From NCBI GenBank assembly GCA_002897615.1, contig BDTX01000006.1:1-64000 (forward strand): a stretch of 64,000 nucleotides of DNA. Direction: 5' to 3'. The stretch is from a bacterium BMS3Bbin14. GTDB taxonomy: Bacteria > Desulfobacterota > Desulfobulbia > Desulfobulbales > Desulfobulbaceae. Positions within the stretch are counted from its first letter, which is position 1. The number at the start of each line of letters is the position of its first letter. The notes beneath the pieces were generated by a model. That model had not been told where the DNA came from and searched no databases. It saw only the letters and a list, made by a program, of their open reading frames with translations. The position numbers and the translations under genes are program-made. Of the stretch, positions 35,946-44,870 are shown piece after piece.

Positions 35946-37736
35946 TTAGGAGAGTTGAGAGAGTACATACGCTATCAGAAGAATCGCAACAAACGATGCC
36001 GCATAGTATATCGAGTACTGAATCTGTCCGCTCTGCAAGACGCGCACCCTGGCGCCCACGGCGCGGATCGAGCGGGCGAAACCATCGACCACCCCGTCAA
36101 TGCCGTGCCAGTCAAACCAGCTCCAGAAGCGGGAGGTAGTCATCAGCGAGCGGAGCCCTACGACCCGGTAGGCCTCGCCCCAGGCCGTATCAAACCACTG
36201 CAGCGGATGCGATGCAATCCACATGAAGAGCCGGCCGCCCATGCGGAAGAACCAGTCCACATCGAGACAGATCTTGGCCTCGGGCTCCATGTATTTTTTC
36301 AGCCAGAAGAAGGCCAGCGCGACAAAACCCATCAACTGCAAGGTCTCGGCCAGGTGATAGACGGTGTAGGGGTTGTATTCGACCGGGTAGGGCAGCATCC
36401 GGTAGAGAAAGCCGGGGAAAGTGCCGACAATAATACAGAGCGCCGAACCGGCGGCCATGGCCATCATCATATTCCAGGTGGGATCGGCGGCCTTGGCCCA
36501 GGTTTCCTCGCTGCAGTTGTTCTTGCCGAAGAAGAGGAAGTACGGCAGTTTCAGGCCGTTATACAGGAAGGTGCCGGCGGCGCCGAACATCAGCAGCCAG
36601 GCCGCCCAGTTCAGGTGGCTCTCGAAACCGGCGGTAATAATCATGGATTTGCTGATATAGGCGGCAAAAAACGGCGCCGCCGAAATCGACAGACAGCCGA
36701 TGATGGTAAAAACCATGGTGCCCGGCATTTTTTTGTACAGGCCGCCAAGCTCGGTGAACTTGGTTTTGCCGGTCATGTACAGGACCGAGCCGGTGCCCAT
36801 GAACAGCAGACTCTTGTAGAGAATATGGACAACGGCATGGGCAATGGCGCCGTCAATGGCCAGCTCGGTGCCGATGCCGATGCCGGCTACCATGTAGCCG
36901 ACCTGACTGATAATGGACCAGCCCAGCAGCTTGCGGATGTCATTTTCCATGATCGCGTAGACAACGCCGTACAGGGCCATGATCACCCCGAGCACCACCA
37001 GGATGTCCATGCCGGCACAGGAGCGGGCCAGGGTGTAGACTGCGGTTTTGGTCGTAAAGGCGCACAGGAAGACCGCCCCGTTGAAGGAGGCCTGGGAGTA
37101 GGCGTCGGGTAGCCAGAAATGCATGGGGACCACGGCCGCGTTCACCGCAAAGCCGATCACGATCAGCCAGGTGTAGAGCTGCGGATGGTGGACGTCCAGG
37201 AGATTGAAAGTCATGTTGCCGACCGCCTGGTAGCGCAGCAGGATACCAAAGAGCAGAATGACGCCGCCCGTGGCGTGAACCAGGATGTAGCGGTAACCTG
37301 AATCCAGGGATTTTTCTCCCCGCCTGAACCAGATCAGGAACACGGAAGAGAAGGCCATCATTTCCAGAAACAGAAACAGGCTCAGGTAATCACCGCAGTA
37401 GATGGCGCCGAACGAGCCGGCTACATAAAACCAGGCGGCTATGTGTTCCGTGGCATTGTCGACATGCAGGCCGTAAAGGGTACCGATTATGGCCATGATC
37501 GCCATGATGAAGGCGAAGACCGTTGACAGTTTATCAATCCGGCCGAAGACGATCTGCCAATCCATGAACTGGTAGGTGGCAAAGATCCCGTGCAGTGAGC
37601 TGTTGGAGATAACCGCGCCAAAAGCGAGCAGGGGGACGAGAAACAGGTACGGTTTGCGCAACGGTCCGCGGATAAAGGGGATGAGCAACGCACCAATAAT
37701 CATAATGAGTGCGGGATTGATAAAGCTACTTGTCAT
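35946..37736 (-). CDS. nuoL: NuoL-type antiporter-like subunit
   Basis: A 596-residue subunit in the NuoL position. The core resembles MrpD-like proteins (FLFLEMMAFSSVFLIWFRRGEKS, AAVVPMHFWLPDAYSQASFNGAVFLCAFTTKTAVYTLAR). The last about 60 residues (GIDGVVDGFARSIRAVG, QSGQIQYSIYYAASFVAI) match the lateral-helix/TM16 tail typical of NuoL. In TM12 the motif is SISAAPFFAAYISKSMI, with the Lys kept. It lacks the classic NuoL N-terminus, so it is a divergent NuoL. A 56-bp gap separates it from the small membrane protein gene upstream. Confidence 0.85.
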   Translation of the reverse strand: MTSSFINPALIMIIGALLIPFIRGPLRKPYLFLVPLLAFGAVISNSSLHGIFATYQFMDWQIVFGRIDKLSTVFAFIMAIMAIIGTLYGLHVDNATEHIAAWFYVAGSFGAIYCGDYLSLFLFLEMMAFSSVFLIWFRRGEKSLDSGYRYILVHATGGVILLFGILLRYQAVGNMTFNLLDVHHPQLYTWLIVIGFAVNAAVVPMHFWLPDAYSQASFNGAVFLCAFTTKTAVYTLARSCAGMDILVVLGVIMALYGVVYAIMENDIRKLLGWSIISQVGYMVAGIGIGTELAIDGAIAHAVVHILYKSLLFMGTGSVLYMTGKTKFTELGGLYKKMPGTMVFTIIGCLSISAAPFFAAYISKSMIITAGFESHLNWAAWLLMFGAAGTFLYNGLKLPYFLFFGKNNCSEETWAKAADPTWNMMMAMAAGSALCIIVGTFPGFLYRMLPYPVEYNPYTVYHLAETLQLMGFVALAFFWLKKYMEPEAKICLDVDWFFRMGGRLFMWIASHPLQWFDTAWGEAYRVVGLRSLMTTSRFWSWFDWHGIDGVVDGFARSIRAVGARVRVLQSGQIQYSIYYAASFVAILLIAYVLSQLS

Positions 37737-37792
37737 TCTGTTGTCCTCGCTGATCTACCTTGTCAGTTTGGCGGCCGGAAGCCTGTACCCGG

Positions 37793-38059
37793 TCAATCAT
37801 CCTGCGCCGAATGGTCATCATAATAATCCTCGCGGGTCATGATTCCGGAATGGCCATACCACCGGGCGACTCCGATAAAAATGACTGCGGCGATAAAGCC
37901 GAAGAGGGACCAGAAAATGGGCAATGCCCGCCCTTCGGCGGTGTGAGCATGACTCCTGTCGATGATGCAGGCAAAAACGACAATCCCGGCCAGCAGGACA
38001 TAGCACGTCCCGATGACGACCTTGAGATGGGCCTGCAGATATTCGATTATTTTTCTCAT
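37793..38059 (-). CDS. small two-TM membrane protein of the complex I operon
   Basis: An 88-residue protein with two predicted TM helices (about 12-33 and 48-65) and an acidic C-terminus (MTREDYYDDHSAQDD). It overlaps the MrpD-like gene by the ATGA arrangement and is followed by the NuoL-type gene. It matches no standard Nuo subunit that I recognise. Tight coupling suggests an accessory subunit or assembly factor of this complex I variant. Confidence 0.75.
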   Translation of the reverse strand: MRKIIEYLQAHLKVVIGTCYVLLAGIVVFACIIDRSHAHTAEGRALPIFWSLFGFIAAVIFIGVARWYGHSGIMTREDYYDDHSAQDD

Positions 38060-39552
38060 CCTGTCACCGCCCTGACAAACTGCATCATGAAGTTGGGGTA
38101 AATGCCGATGATGATGGTGACCGTCGCTGCGATAAGAATCGGGACCACCATAGTGAGCGGGGCCTCCTTGATCCCGGTTTCGACCTCACCTTCAGGGCGT
38201 TTACCGAAAAAAGCACTGTATACAACCGGCGCAAAGTAACCGACGTTGAGAACCGTGGAGACAATCAGCACCAGGAGCAGGCCGACCTGATGCGCCTCCA
38301 TGCTGCCGACCAGGAGATACCACTTGGTGACAAAACCGGCCACCGGCGGGACCCCGATCATGGAGAGGGAGGCAATGGCAAAGGCCCCGAAGGTAAAGGG
38401 CATGCTCCTGCCGAGTCCGCTCATCTGCGAAATGTTTTTCTTCCGGGTGGCGACAAAGATGGCACCGGCCACGAAGAAGAGGGTGATCTTGGCGAAGGCG
38501 TGGTTGACGATGTGGATCAGGCCGCCCTGGATGGAGTGAGGCGTCAGCATGGCCACGCCGAGAATGATGTACGACAACTGACTGATTGTCGAATAGGCCA
38601 GCCGCATTTTCAGGTTATCCTTGGACAGGGCGATAATCGAGGCCATGATAATGGTAAAGCTGACATAATAGGCGGTTGGAATGCCGAGGTTGAGCCTGGT
38701 CATGAGATTGAGGCCGAAGACATAGAGCATGGCGCGGGTGGTGCAGAAGACGCCGACCTTGACCACGGCCACTGCATGAAGCAGGGCGGAAACCGGTGTC
38801 GGGGCGACCATGGCGCCGGGCAGCCAGTGATGGAAAGGCATGACGCCGTTCTTGGTAAAACCGAGCAGGCAGAAAACATAGAGCATGATCACCACCCAGC
38901 TCTTGGTGTCTGTCGGGATCATGCCGGTAAAAATATTGTGCGGAAAATCAAGGTTGCCGTTCAGGACATAGATCAGGATCATGGCCGGCAGGAGAAAGAG
39001 TTTTGCCGAGGTGGTCAGGTAGATGATGTATTTTCTGGCCCCGAGATACCCCTCTTCGTCCTGATGATGGCCGACCAGCGGATAGGTGCAGACCGAGACA
39101 ATCTCGTAAAAGAGATACATGGTAAAGAGGTTGTCCGACAGGGCGACGCCGATGGAGCCGAAGATGGCCAGGGCGAAGCAGGCGTTGAATCGGGTCTGGG
39201 CGTGTTCTTCCAGCCCCCGCATGTATCCCATGGAGTAAAAGACCGAAATCAGCCACAACGACGAGGAGACTACGGCAAAGATCATGGAGAAGGCGTCGAC
39301 CCGCAGGGTGATCGACAGTCCGGGCAACAGGTGAAAGAGCGGATAGACCAGGGTCTTGCCGGCCATGATCGCCGGGGTAAAGGAAAGAACGATGATCAGG
39401 AGCAGGGCGGCCGAACAGAAAGAAACAAACTCCCGCAGGTTGGGGTTGTTTCTCAGGGTCATCACGACCACGCTGCCGAAAAGTGGTATAATGACCGCCA
39501 GCAGGAGGTTGGAGTTCGTTACGATGTTTGCGGTTGTGGAAACAGCATCCAT
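38056..39552 (-). CDS. extra MrpD/NuoM-like proton antiporter subunit
   Basis: A 498-residue Proton_antipo_M protein additional to the NuoL, M and N types. It has TM5 Glu (MYLFYEIVSVCTYPLVGHHQDEEG), TM7 Lys and His (LGFTKNGVMPFHHWLPGAM), TM8 Lys (LLHAVAVVKVGVF) and TM12 Lys (GVPPVAGFVTKWYLL), so all channel residues are retained. The pattern is nearest to MrpD/MnhD and hydrogenase antiporter modules. Lying between nuoK and the NuoL type, it probably adds a fourth pumping module or substitutes in the arm; which is not known. Confidence 0.85.
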   Translation of the reverse strand: MDAVSTTANIVTNSNLLLAVIIPLFGSVVVMTLRNNPNLREFVSFCSAALLLIIVLSFTPAIMAGKTLVYPLFHLLPGLSITLRVDAFSMIFAVVSSSLWLISVFYSMGYMRGLEEHAQTRFNACFALAIFGSIGVALSDNLFTMYLFYEIVSVCTYPLVGHHQDEEGYLGARKYIIYLTTSAKLFLLPAMILIYVLNGNLDFPHNIFTGMIPTDTKSWVVIMLYVFCLLGFTKNGVMPFHHWLPGAMVAPTPVSALLHAVAVVKVGVFCTTRAMLYVFGLNLMTRLNLGIPTAYYVSFTIIMASIIALSKDNLKMRLAYSTISQLSYIILGVAMLTPHSIQGGLIHIVNHAFAKITLFFVAGAIFVATRKKNISQMSGLGRSMPFTFGAFAIASLSMIGVPPVAGFVTKWYLLVGSMEAHQVGLLLVLIVSTVLNVGYFAPVVYSAFFGKRPEGEVETGIKEAPLTMVVPILIAATVTIIIGIYPNFMMQFVRAVTG

Positions 39553-39656
39553 AATCTTTCCCTTACTGTGAAGGTGTCCTGAAGGACATTTCTTTATTAT
39601 TCAACACAGGAAACAATGTTCAGGTTCATGGGGTGACAAGCAATTTGTCTGGCCAT

Positions 39657-39983
39657 TTACCCGTGCAGATCAACTATATCTTCAGTGTCAATACTCTTGT
39701 AATTCCGGTAGACCGAAATCACGATACTGACGGCGATGGCGGCCTCGGCGGCGGCGATGGCCATGATGAAGAGAGTGAATATCCGGCCGGTTGCCGGGTC
39801 CGGCGCCAGGAACCGGCTAAAGGCCATGAAATTCATTGAGGCGGCGGCCAGGATAAGCTCGGATGAAATGAGCATGCCGATAATCGTCCGGCGGGAGACC
39901 AGGCCGTAAATGCCGAACCCGAAGAGCAGGGCGCCGATAACGAGATAGGTCTGCAGGCAGTTATACAGGTTGAGCAGATGCAT
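39657..39983 (-). CDS. nuoK: NADH-quinone oxidoreductase subunit K
   Basis: A 108-residue three-TM subunit of the complex I membrane arm. The family pattern GIYGLVSRRTIIGMLISSELILAAASMNFMAF includes the conserved Glu in TM2, and FTLFIMAIAAAEAAIAVSI has the TM3 Glu. It begins 2 bp after nuoJ. A 104-bp gap follows before the MrpD-like gene. Confidence 0.95.
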   Translation of the reverse strand: MHLLNLYNCLQTYLVIGALLFGFGIYGLVSRRTIIGMLISSELILAAASMNFMAFSRFLAPDPATGRIFTLFIMAIAAAEAAIAVSIVISVYRNYKSIDTEDIVDLHG

Positions 39984-39985
39984 GA

Positions 39986-40537
39986 TCAGTCCCTTCCTTT
40001 GCGCGCCAGCACTACGGCGCCTAAGATTGCCATCAACAGGACAATGGAGATGAGTTCAAAAACCATGGCATGCCTGGTCAGCAGGTCGGTGCCGATCTGC
40101 TTCAGATTACCGGTGCCCTGGCGGGGAAAAACCTGCCAGTGGGTTTTCAGGCCGAGTATGGTCAGGGCGCTGAAAAACAGCGCCCCGAGGCTGAAGCCCA
40201 GTGGCCCGGCCAGCCCGGCTCCCTTGATTTCCGCGGTATCTTCATTTTCGGGGGTTGCCAGCATGATGGCAAAGGCGATGATGATGGACACCGCGCCGAC
40301 ATAAATGAGCATCTGCATCATGGCGATAAAGGGACTGAGCAGGAAATAGTAGGCCCCGGCCAGGCCGGTGAAACATACGGCCAGGCCGGCGACACAGCGA
40401 ACCAGCCGTTTGGAGGTGGTGGCAATTAGCGCTCCGACGACAATCAGGGCGATGGTGGCCAGAAAAATGAGTCCGACAAACCCTTCGGCCGAAAAGAGCG
40501 ACGGGTTGACAGCAGTCTGGCAGATTGTTGCTTGCAT
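39986..40537 (-). CDS. nuoJ: NADH-quinone oxidoreductase subunit J
   Basis: A 183-residue five-TM subunit. FIAMMQMLIYVGAVSIIIAFAIML is the conserved TM3 region with the pi-bulge that couples quinone reduction to pumping. Its ATG overlaps the nuoI stop (TGATG). Confidence 0.94.
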   Translation of the reverse strand: MQATICQTAVNPSLFSAEGFVGLIFLATIALIVVGALIATTSKRLVRCVAGLAVCFTGLAGAYYFLLSPFIAMMQMLIYVGAVSIIIAFAIMLATPENEDTAEIKGAGLAGPLGFSLGALFFSALTILGLKTHWQVFPRQGTGNLKQIGTDLLTRHAMVFELISIVLLMAILGAVVLARKGRD

Positions 40538-40977
40538 CAGCTCTGTTCCTCCAGTCGTTTCAGGAGATCAAAGAGGTAATCTTCCTTCCTTGTGCTGGCC
40601 AGGTTGTAATCCTTGGAAAACTGGATGGCGTTAAAGTTGCAGCTTTCGATACAGGAACCGCAGAGGCTGCACTTGGTAAAGTCCAACTCGTATTGGGTCA
40701 ACACTTTCTTTTTTTCACCTTCCGGTTTTTTCCCGGCAAGCGTAATGCACCCGGAGGGGCAGCTCCGCATACACATGCCGCAGACCACGCAGTTGGGTTT
40801 GCCGGTTTCCGCGTTTTTCACCAGCTCGATATGGCCACGGAAGCGAGGCGTCATGACCGGCACTTCCCACGGATACTGCTCGGTGACCACCGGTTTGAAA
40901 AATTCCCGGGCGGTGATACCGAGGCCGACAAGCAGGCTCTTGGTGCCTCCGAAGATATCGTTCCAGTATTCACTCAT
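40537..40977 (-). CDS. nuoI: NADH-quinone oxidoreductase subunit I (two 4Fe-4S)
   Basis: A 146-residue ferredoxin-like subunit carrying clusters N6a and N6b near the quinone site. The two motifs are CVVCGMCMRSCP (about 63-74) and CSLCGSCIESCN (about 103-114). The second has Asn where Pro usually follows the last Cys. It is shorter than the 180-residue E. coli protein. It lies between nuoH and nuoJ with almost no spacing. Confidence 0.95.
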   Translation of the reverse strand: MSEYWNDIFGGTKSLLVGLGITAREFFKPVVTEQYPWEVPVMTPRFRGHIELVKNAETGKPNCVVCGMCMRSCPSGCITLAGKKPEGEKKKVLTQYELDFTKCSLCGSCIESCNFNAIQFSKDYNLASTRKEDYLFDLLKRLEEQS

Positions 40978-40979
40978 AA

Positions 40980-41972
40980 TTAAAACACCTTGATAAATGC
41001 AGCCGTGACCAGCAGGTTAACAAGAGAGAAGGGAATAAGTATCTTCCAGGACAGGTTCAGCAGCTTGTAAATCTGGGTCCGGGGGTAGGTCCACCTGATC
41101 CAGATAATGGTGAAGATCAGAATATAAATTTTGATCAGGAACCACCAGATGCCGGGCAGGAAACCAAAGGGGCTGCCCCAGCCACCAAGGAAGAGAATCG
41201 TTGTCATGCAGGCACCGACCACGATATTGAGATATTCGCCCATCATGAACAGGCCGAAGCCCATGGAGCCGTACTCGGTCATATAACCGGCCACCAGCTC
41301 GCTTTCCGCTTCGGCCATGTCAAAGGGGGCGCGATTAGTCTCGGCCACGGAGCAGATAAAGTAGATGAGAAAGGCAATCCACATGTAAACGAAATGGCCG
41401 CCTTCGAGCCGGAAGATGTTCCAGTGCCAGAAGCCGCCCTGCTGAGCCAGGGCAATGTCCTGCAGGTTCGTGGAGCCGGTTATCATGACAATGGTGATGA
41501 CCGTAATCAACATGGGAATTTCGTAGGCGATACTCTGGGAAACCACCCGGGCCGCCGAGATGACCGCATACTTGTTACCCGAGGCCCAGCCGCCGAGCAG
41601 AATGGCGAACATGCCGATGGAGGCCAGGGCAAAGATGAGGAGAACTGACATGTCGATGGAGCGGGCCTGGATGTTGCCGGAAAAGGGAATCACCACCATG
41701 GAGGTGAGGGCCGGGATCATGGCCAGGATCGGCGCGATGCGAAAGAGGATGTCATCGGTGCCGCTCGGGATCAGCAGCTGCTTGGTCATCAGCTTGATCC
41801 CGTCGGCCAGGGGCTGCCAAAGACCAAAAGGTCCGACTTCCTTGGGGCCGTTACGGCGCTGGATATGAGCGGCGCCTTTACGTTCAGCCCAGCCCAGCCA
41901 GGCGGCATTTACTCCTGCAAACGCCATAAAACCGATGAGATAGAGAATCGGGCGCCAGATACTTGTGTCCAT
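40980..41972 (-). CDS. nuoH: NADH-quinone oxidoreductase subunit H
   Basis: A 330-residue eight-TM subunit forming the quinone-entry channel. Conserved stretches: GWAERKGAAHIQRRNGPKEVG, GLWQPLADGIKLMTKQ, AETNRAPFDMAEAESELVAGY (acidic loop at the E-channel) and WIRWTYPRTQIYKLL. ATG 41972 follows AAGGAAGAACT, a good ribosome-binding site, 9 bp after nuoD. Confidence 0.96.
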   Translation of the reverse strand: MDTSIWRPILYLIGFMAFAGVNAAWLGWAERKGAAHIQRRNGPKEVGPFGLWQPLADGIKLMTKQLLIPSGTDDILFRIAPILAMIPALTSMVVIPFSGNIQARSIDMSVLLIFALASIGMFAILLGGWASGNKYAVISAARVVSQSIAYEIPMLITVITIVMITGSTNLQDIALAQQGGFWHWNIFRLEGGHFVYMWIAFLIYFICSVAETNRAPFDMAEAESELVAGYMTEYGSMGFGLFMMGEYLNIVVGACMTTILFLGGWGSPFGFLPGIWWFLIKIYILIFTIIWIRWTYPRTQIYKLLNLSWKILIPFSLVNLLVTAAFIKVF

Positions 41973-41981
41973 AGTTCTTCC

Positions 41982-43100
41982 TTAACGATCGATCTCGGGA
42001 ATAACCAGGTCCAGACTGCCCATAAACGCCAGGGCATCGGCCAGCAGCATGCCTTCGGCGACTTCGCCGAACAGACTCAGGTTGGAAAAGGTCGGTGACC
42101 GCAGCTTGAGCCGGTAGGGGCTCTTGTCGCCGTTGCAGACCAGGCGACAGCCGAAGCTGCCGCGGGCCGCCTCGACGGCGGCGTAATAATCACCGGCCGC
42201 CGGTTTAAGGATCTTGGGGACCTTGGCCCGTACTGGGCCGTCGGGCAGTTTGTCAAGGGCCTGTTCAATAATGCGCATGGACTGCTCGATTTCGTCCATC
42301 CGCACCATATATCTGGCCATGCAATCTCCTTCGTCATAGACCGGGATATCAAAGTCGAATTCCGGATACACCGAGTAGGGTTCGTTTTTGCGGATATCGA
42401 ACTGGACCCCGGAGCCCCGGAGCAGCGGCCCGGTCGCCCCGTATTTGCGGCACTGTTCCTTGCTGACGAAGCCGATATCCTTCAGTCGTTTGATCAGGAT
42501 GATATTCTTGGTGACCAGGTCATGATAGAGTCGCGGCAGCCGGGAACGGAGCCGTTTGATAAAGTTCCTGGTCCCGGTGATGAAGTCGTCATCAATGTCA
42601 TTGTATACCCCGCCGAAACGGAAATAACAGTAGGTCAGGCGCGAGCCGGTCACCCTTTCCAGGAGGTCAAGAATTTGCTCCCGATCGTCAAAGGCGTAGA
42701 GCAGTGGAGAGAAGCCGCCAAGATCAAGGAGAAAAGCGGCCCACCAGAGCAGATGACTGGTCAGCCGGTTGAGTTCAACCGTGATGACCCTGATATATTC
42801 CGCCCGTTCCGGCACCTCGATGCCGGCGGCCCGTTCGACGGTCAGCACATAACCGTGATTGTAGGCCAGGGCGTGCAGATAGTCCATCCTGGCCGTGTTG
42901 GGCATGAACTGGGCAAAGGTCCGGTCTTCCGCCATCTTTTCGTGCATCCGGTGGATATAGCCAAGGACCGGTTCGGCCTTGACGACATATTCGCCGTCCA
43001 TGGTCAGCTTGACCCGCAGGACACCATGGGTGGCAGGATGTTGCGGACCAAGGTTGAGGACAAAGGTCTCGTCCTCTCTGCATCGAATCGGGGCGGTCAT
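41982..43100 (-). CDS. nuoD: NADH-quinone oxidoreductase subunit D (49 kDa)
   Basis: A 372-residue quinone-site subunit homologous to the large subunit of NiFe hydrogenases. LNLGPQHPATHGVLRV carries the conserved quinone-binding His, and the end reads GSLDLVIPEIDR as in the family. It is a separate gene, not fused to nuoC, and overlaps nuoC by 4 bp. Confidence 0.96.
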   Translation of the reverse strand: MTAPIRCREDETFVLNLGPQHPATHGVLRVKLTMDGEYVVKAEPVLGYIHRMHEKMAEDRTFAQFMPNTARMDYLHALAYNHGYVLTVERAAGIEVPERAEYIRVITVELNRLTSHLLWWAAFLLDLGGFSPLLYAFDDREQILDLLERVTGSRLTYCYFRFGGVYNDIDDDFITGTRNFIKRLRSRLPRLYHDLVTKNIILIKRLKDIGFVSKEQCRKYGATGPLLRGSGVQFDIRKNEPYSVYPEFDFDIPVYDEGDCMARYMVRMDEIEQSMRIIEQALDKLPDGPVRAKVPKILKPAAGDYYAAVEAARGSFGCRLVCNGDKSPYRLKLRSPTFSNLSLFGEVAEGMLLADALAFMGSLDLVIPEIDR

Positions 43101-43774
43101 AGCGTAAAATCCTTTAAGAGGGGATAAAAATCTGCGTCTTCAGGCAGCAGGATCCGCGTCAGGTCGGGATGACCCAGGAACCGGATACCAAAGAAGTCGT
43201 AGGCTTCACGCTCGTGCCAGTTGGCACCGGGGTAGACATTGGTGATGGAGGGGAGTTCAGGTTCGGCGCGGGGGATCCGGGTCCGGACGACAACCCGGCA
43301 CAACCGGCCGTCATTACGGTTGTAGTCGTAGATGACTTCCATCTGGTCTTCCTTGAGCCAGTCAACCCCGGTAATCGCCTCAATAAAAAAACCGGCCTGA
43401 TCAAGAATCTCCGCCGCCGCGACCACCTGCTGCGGGTCGCAGAGTACATCAAGATGAACGCCATGCCGGTCATAGTCCCCGACCGCAACGCCATTCTGCC
43501 GCGGCCCCTCTGCCGCCGGCTCTTTTTCGGCGGCAGCCGCCTTGGTTTCCGGTGTCGCTGCTTCAGCACTTTCTTCGGCCGGAGGAGGTGTTGCCGTCTC
43601 GGCTTCTCCGGTTGCCGCTGCGGCGGTCACTTCCTGTTCCGCCTCGACCGGTGCCACGGCTTCGGCCGCTTCAGCTGCTTCGGCTTCCGCCTTGGCCCTG
43701 GCTTCGGCGTCAGCGGCGGCCAGGTCAGGGAAAAGCTCAAGCAGTGCAATTCTGGTTTGTTCGACGATATTCAT
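43097..43774 (-). CDS. nuoC: NADH-quinone oxidoreductase subunit C with Ala/Glu-rich insertion
   Basis: A 225-residue subunit. The conserved NuoC core occupies about residues 93-225 (FFIEAITGVDW, YPGANWHEREAYDFFGIRFLGHPDL, ILLPEDADFYPL). Between a short N-terminal helix (MNIVEQTRIALLELFPDLAA) and the core lies a low-complexity Ala/Glu/Pro/Thr segment of about 70 residues (about 20-92), predicted disordered or helical. This is unusual for NuoC and makes the protein longer than the core requires. It is 13 bp after nuoB and overlaps nuoD. Confidence 0.93.
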   Translation of the reverse strand: MNIVEQTRIALLELFPDLAAADAEARAKAEAEAAEAAEAVAPVEAEQEVTAAAATGEAETATPPPAEESAEAATPETKAAAAEKEPAAEGPRQNGVAVGDYDRHGVHLDVLCDPQQVVAAAEILDQAGFFIEAITGVDWLKEDQMEVIYDYNRNDGRLCRVVVRTRIPRAEPELPSITNVYPGANWHEREAYDFFGIRFLGHPDLTRILLPEDADFYPLLKDFTL

Positions 43775-43787
43775 CTGTCAGCCCCGT

Positions 43788-44285
43788 TCAACTCGGTTGT
43801 CTGCGCGGCCAGCGGCGCTTGCCGGTAATTTTTTCTTCCAGGGTCATGATCCCTTCCAGGAGGGCCTCCGGCCTGGGAGGGCAGCCGGGAATAAAGACAT
43901 CAACCGGTAGAAACTGGTCAGCGCCTTCCACCACGTTATAGTTGTTCTTGAATTTGAAAGGGCCACCGGAAATGGCACAGTTGCCCATGGCGATGACCCA
44001 CTTGGGTTCGGGCATCTGGTCGTATAGTGTTTTGATGGCCGGGGCCATTTTTTTGGTAATGGTGCCGGCGACGATCATTACGTCTGATTGACGGGGTGAC
44101 GGCCTGAATACCTCGGCGCCGAAACGCGAAATGTCGTAACGGGCACCGCCGGTACACATCATCTCAATGGCGCAGCAGGCCAGGCCGAAGGTCATGGGCC
44201 AGAGTGAGTTGGCCCGGCCGAGATTCAGCAGTTTGTCGAGAGCGGCAAACTGGATTATTGATGAAGGTATTTTTTCGGTTCCCAC
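43788..44285 (-). CDS. nuoB: NADH-quinone oxidoreductase subunit B
   Basis: A 165-residue subunit holding the terminal cluster N2. Ligand cysteines are seen in [10 protein letters not shown] (paired Cys), GNCAISGG and [14 protein letters not shown] 44285 is preferred because AAAGGAG lies 7 nt before it; an ATG at 44306 is in frame but would place that site inside the gene. It overlaps nuoA by 31 bp, an unusually long overlap. Confidence 0.95.
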   Translation of the reverse strand: MGTEKIPSSIIQFAALDKLLNLGRANSLWPMTFGLACCAIEMMCTGGARYDISRFGAEVFRPSPRQSDVMIVAGTITKKMAPAIKTLYDQMPEPKWVIAMGNCAISGGPFKFKNNYNVVEGADQFLPVDVFIPGCPPRPEALLEGIMTLEEKITGKRRWPRRQPS

Positions 44286-44662
44286 GTAAATACTCCTTTG
44301 ACCCATGCATAGATCACGGCCAGCGACAGGATGCCGACAAAGAGCAGCATCTCGACAAAATCGCGGCCGGCGACCTGGGGGCTGTTATAGGCAACGGCTA
44401 CCGGAAAGAGAAACAGGATATCCACATCAAATGCCAGAAAGATGAGGGCGTACTGATAATAAATAATACCGAAGCGAATCCAGGCACTGCCGATGGGTTC
44501 CATGCCGCACTCGACAAACTGGCCGGTCCGGTTGGCGACGTTGCGGGTGTGGGATGAGGGACTGAAAAGTTTGACAATGATGATGGGGCCGAAGCCGAAG
44601 AGCAGGGCGCCGATAAGAAAGATGGTAACGTAGATAATATTGGTCAGTGTATGCTGATCCAT
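44255..44662 (-). CDS. nuoA: NADH-quinone oxidoreductase subunit A
   Basis: A 135-residue three-TM subunit. The family signature [42 protein letters not shown] (about 58-99) includes the conserved Glu and Asp residues. The frame is open to 44767, but ATG 44662 has GGAG upstream and yields the normal N-terminus. It is the first gene of the complex I operon; no nuoE, nuoF or nuoG is present in the window. Confidence 0.95.
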   Translation of the reverse strand: MDQHTLTNIIYVTIFLIGALLFGFGPIIIVKLFSPSSHTRNVANRTGQFVECGMEPIGSAWIRFGIIYYQYALIFLAFDVDILFLFPVAVAYNSPQVAGRDFVEMLLFVGILSLAVIYAWVKGVFTWEPKKYLHQ

Positions 44663-44870
44663 GTTGCCGCTCCAGAGGAAGAAGGATTTGACAGCAGACG
44701 TATCAAAGCTTGAATACCATACTGAAACACAACCCTTTTTGTCAACCAAAAATGAACCTTCATTCATTCTTTTTCTCCGGCCCCGCTAAATATGAAGAAA
44801 GGGGAATCGTGACGACGGCGCGGGCCGGTCGGTCGGGGAGAAAAAGAGGGAGCCGGGGAAGTGGTGGGCA

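Noticed and set aside
35955..39582. Long plus-strand frames opposite the complex I genes
   Set aside because: Composition is His/Gly/Gln/Asp-rich with no membrane or enzyme motif, the usual reverse complement of hydrophobic membrane proteins.
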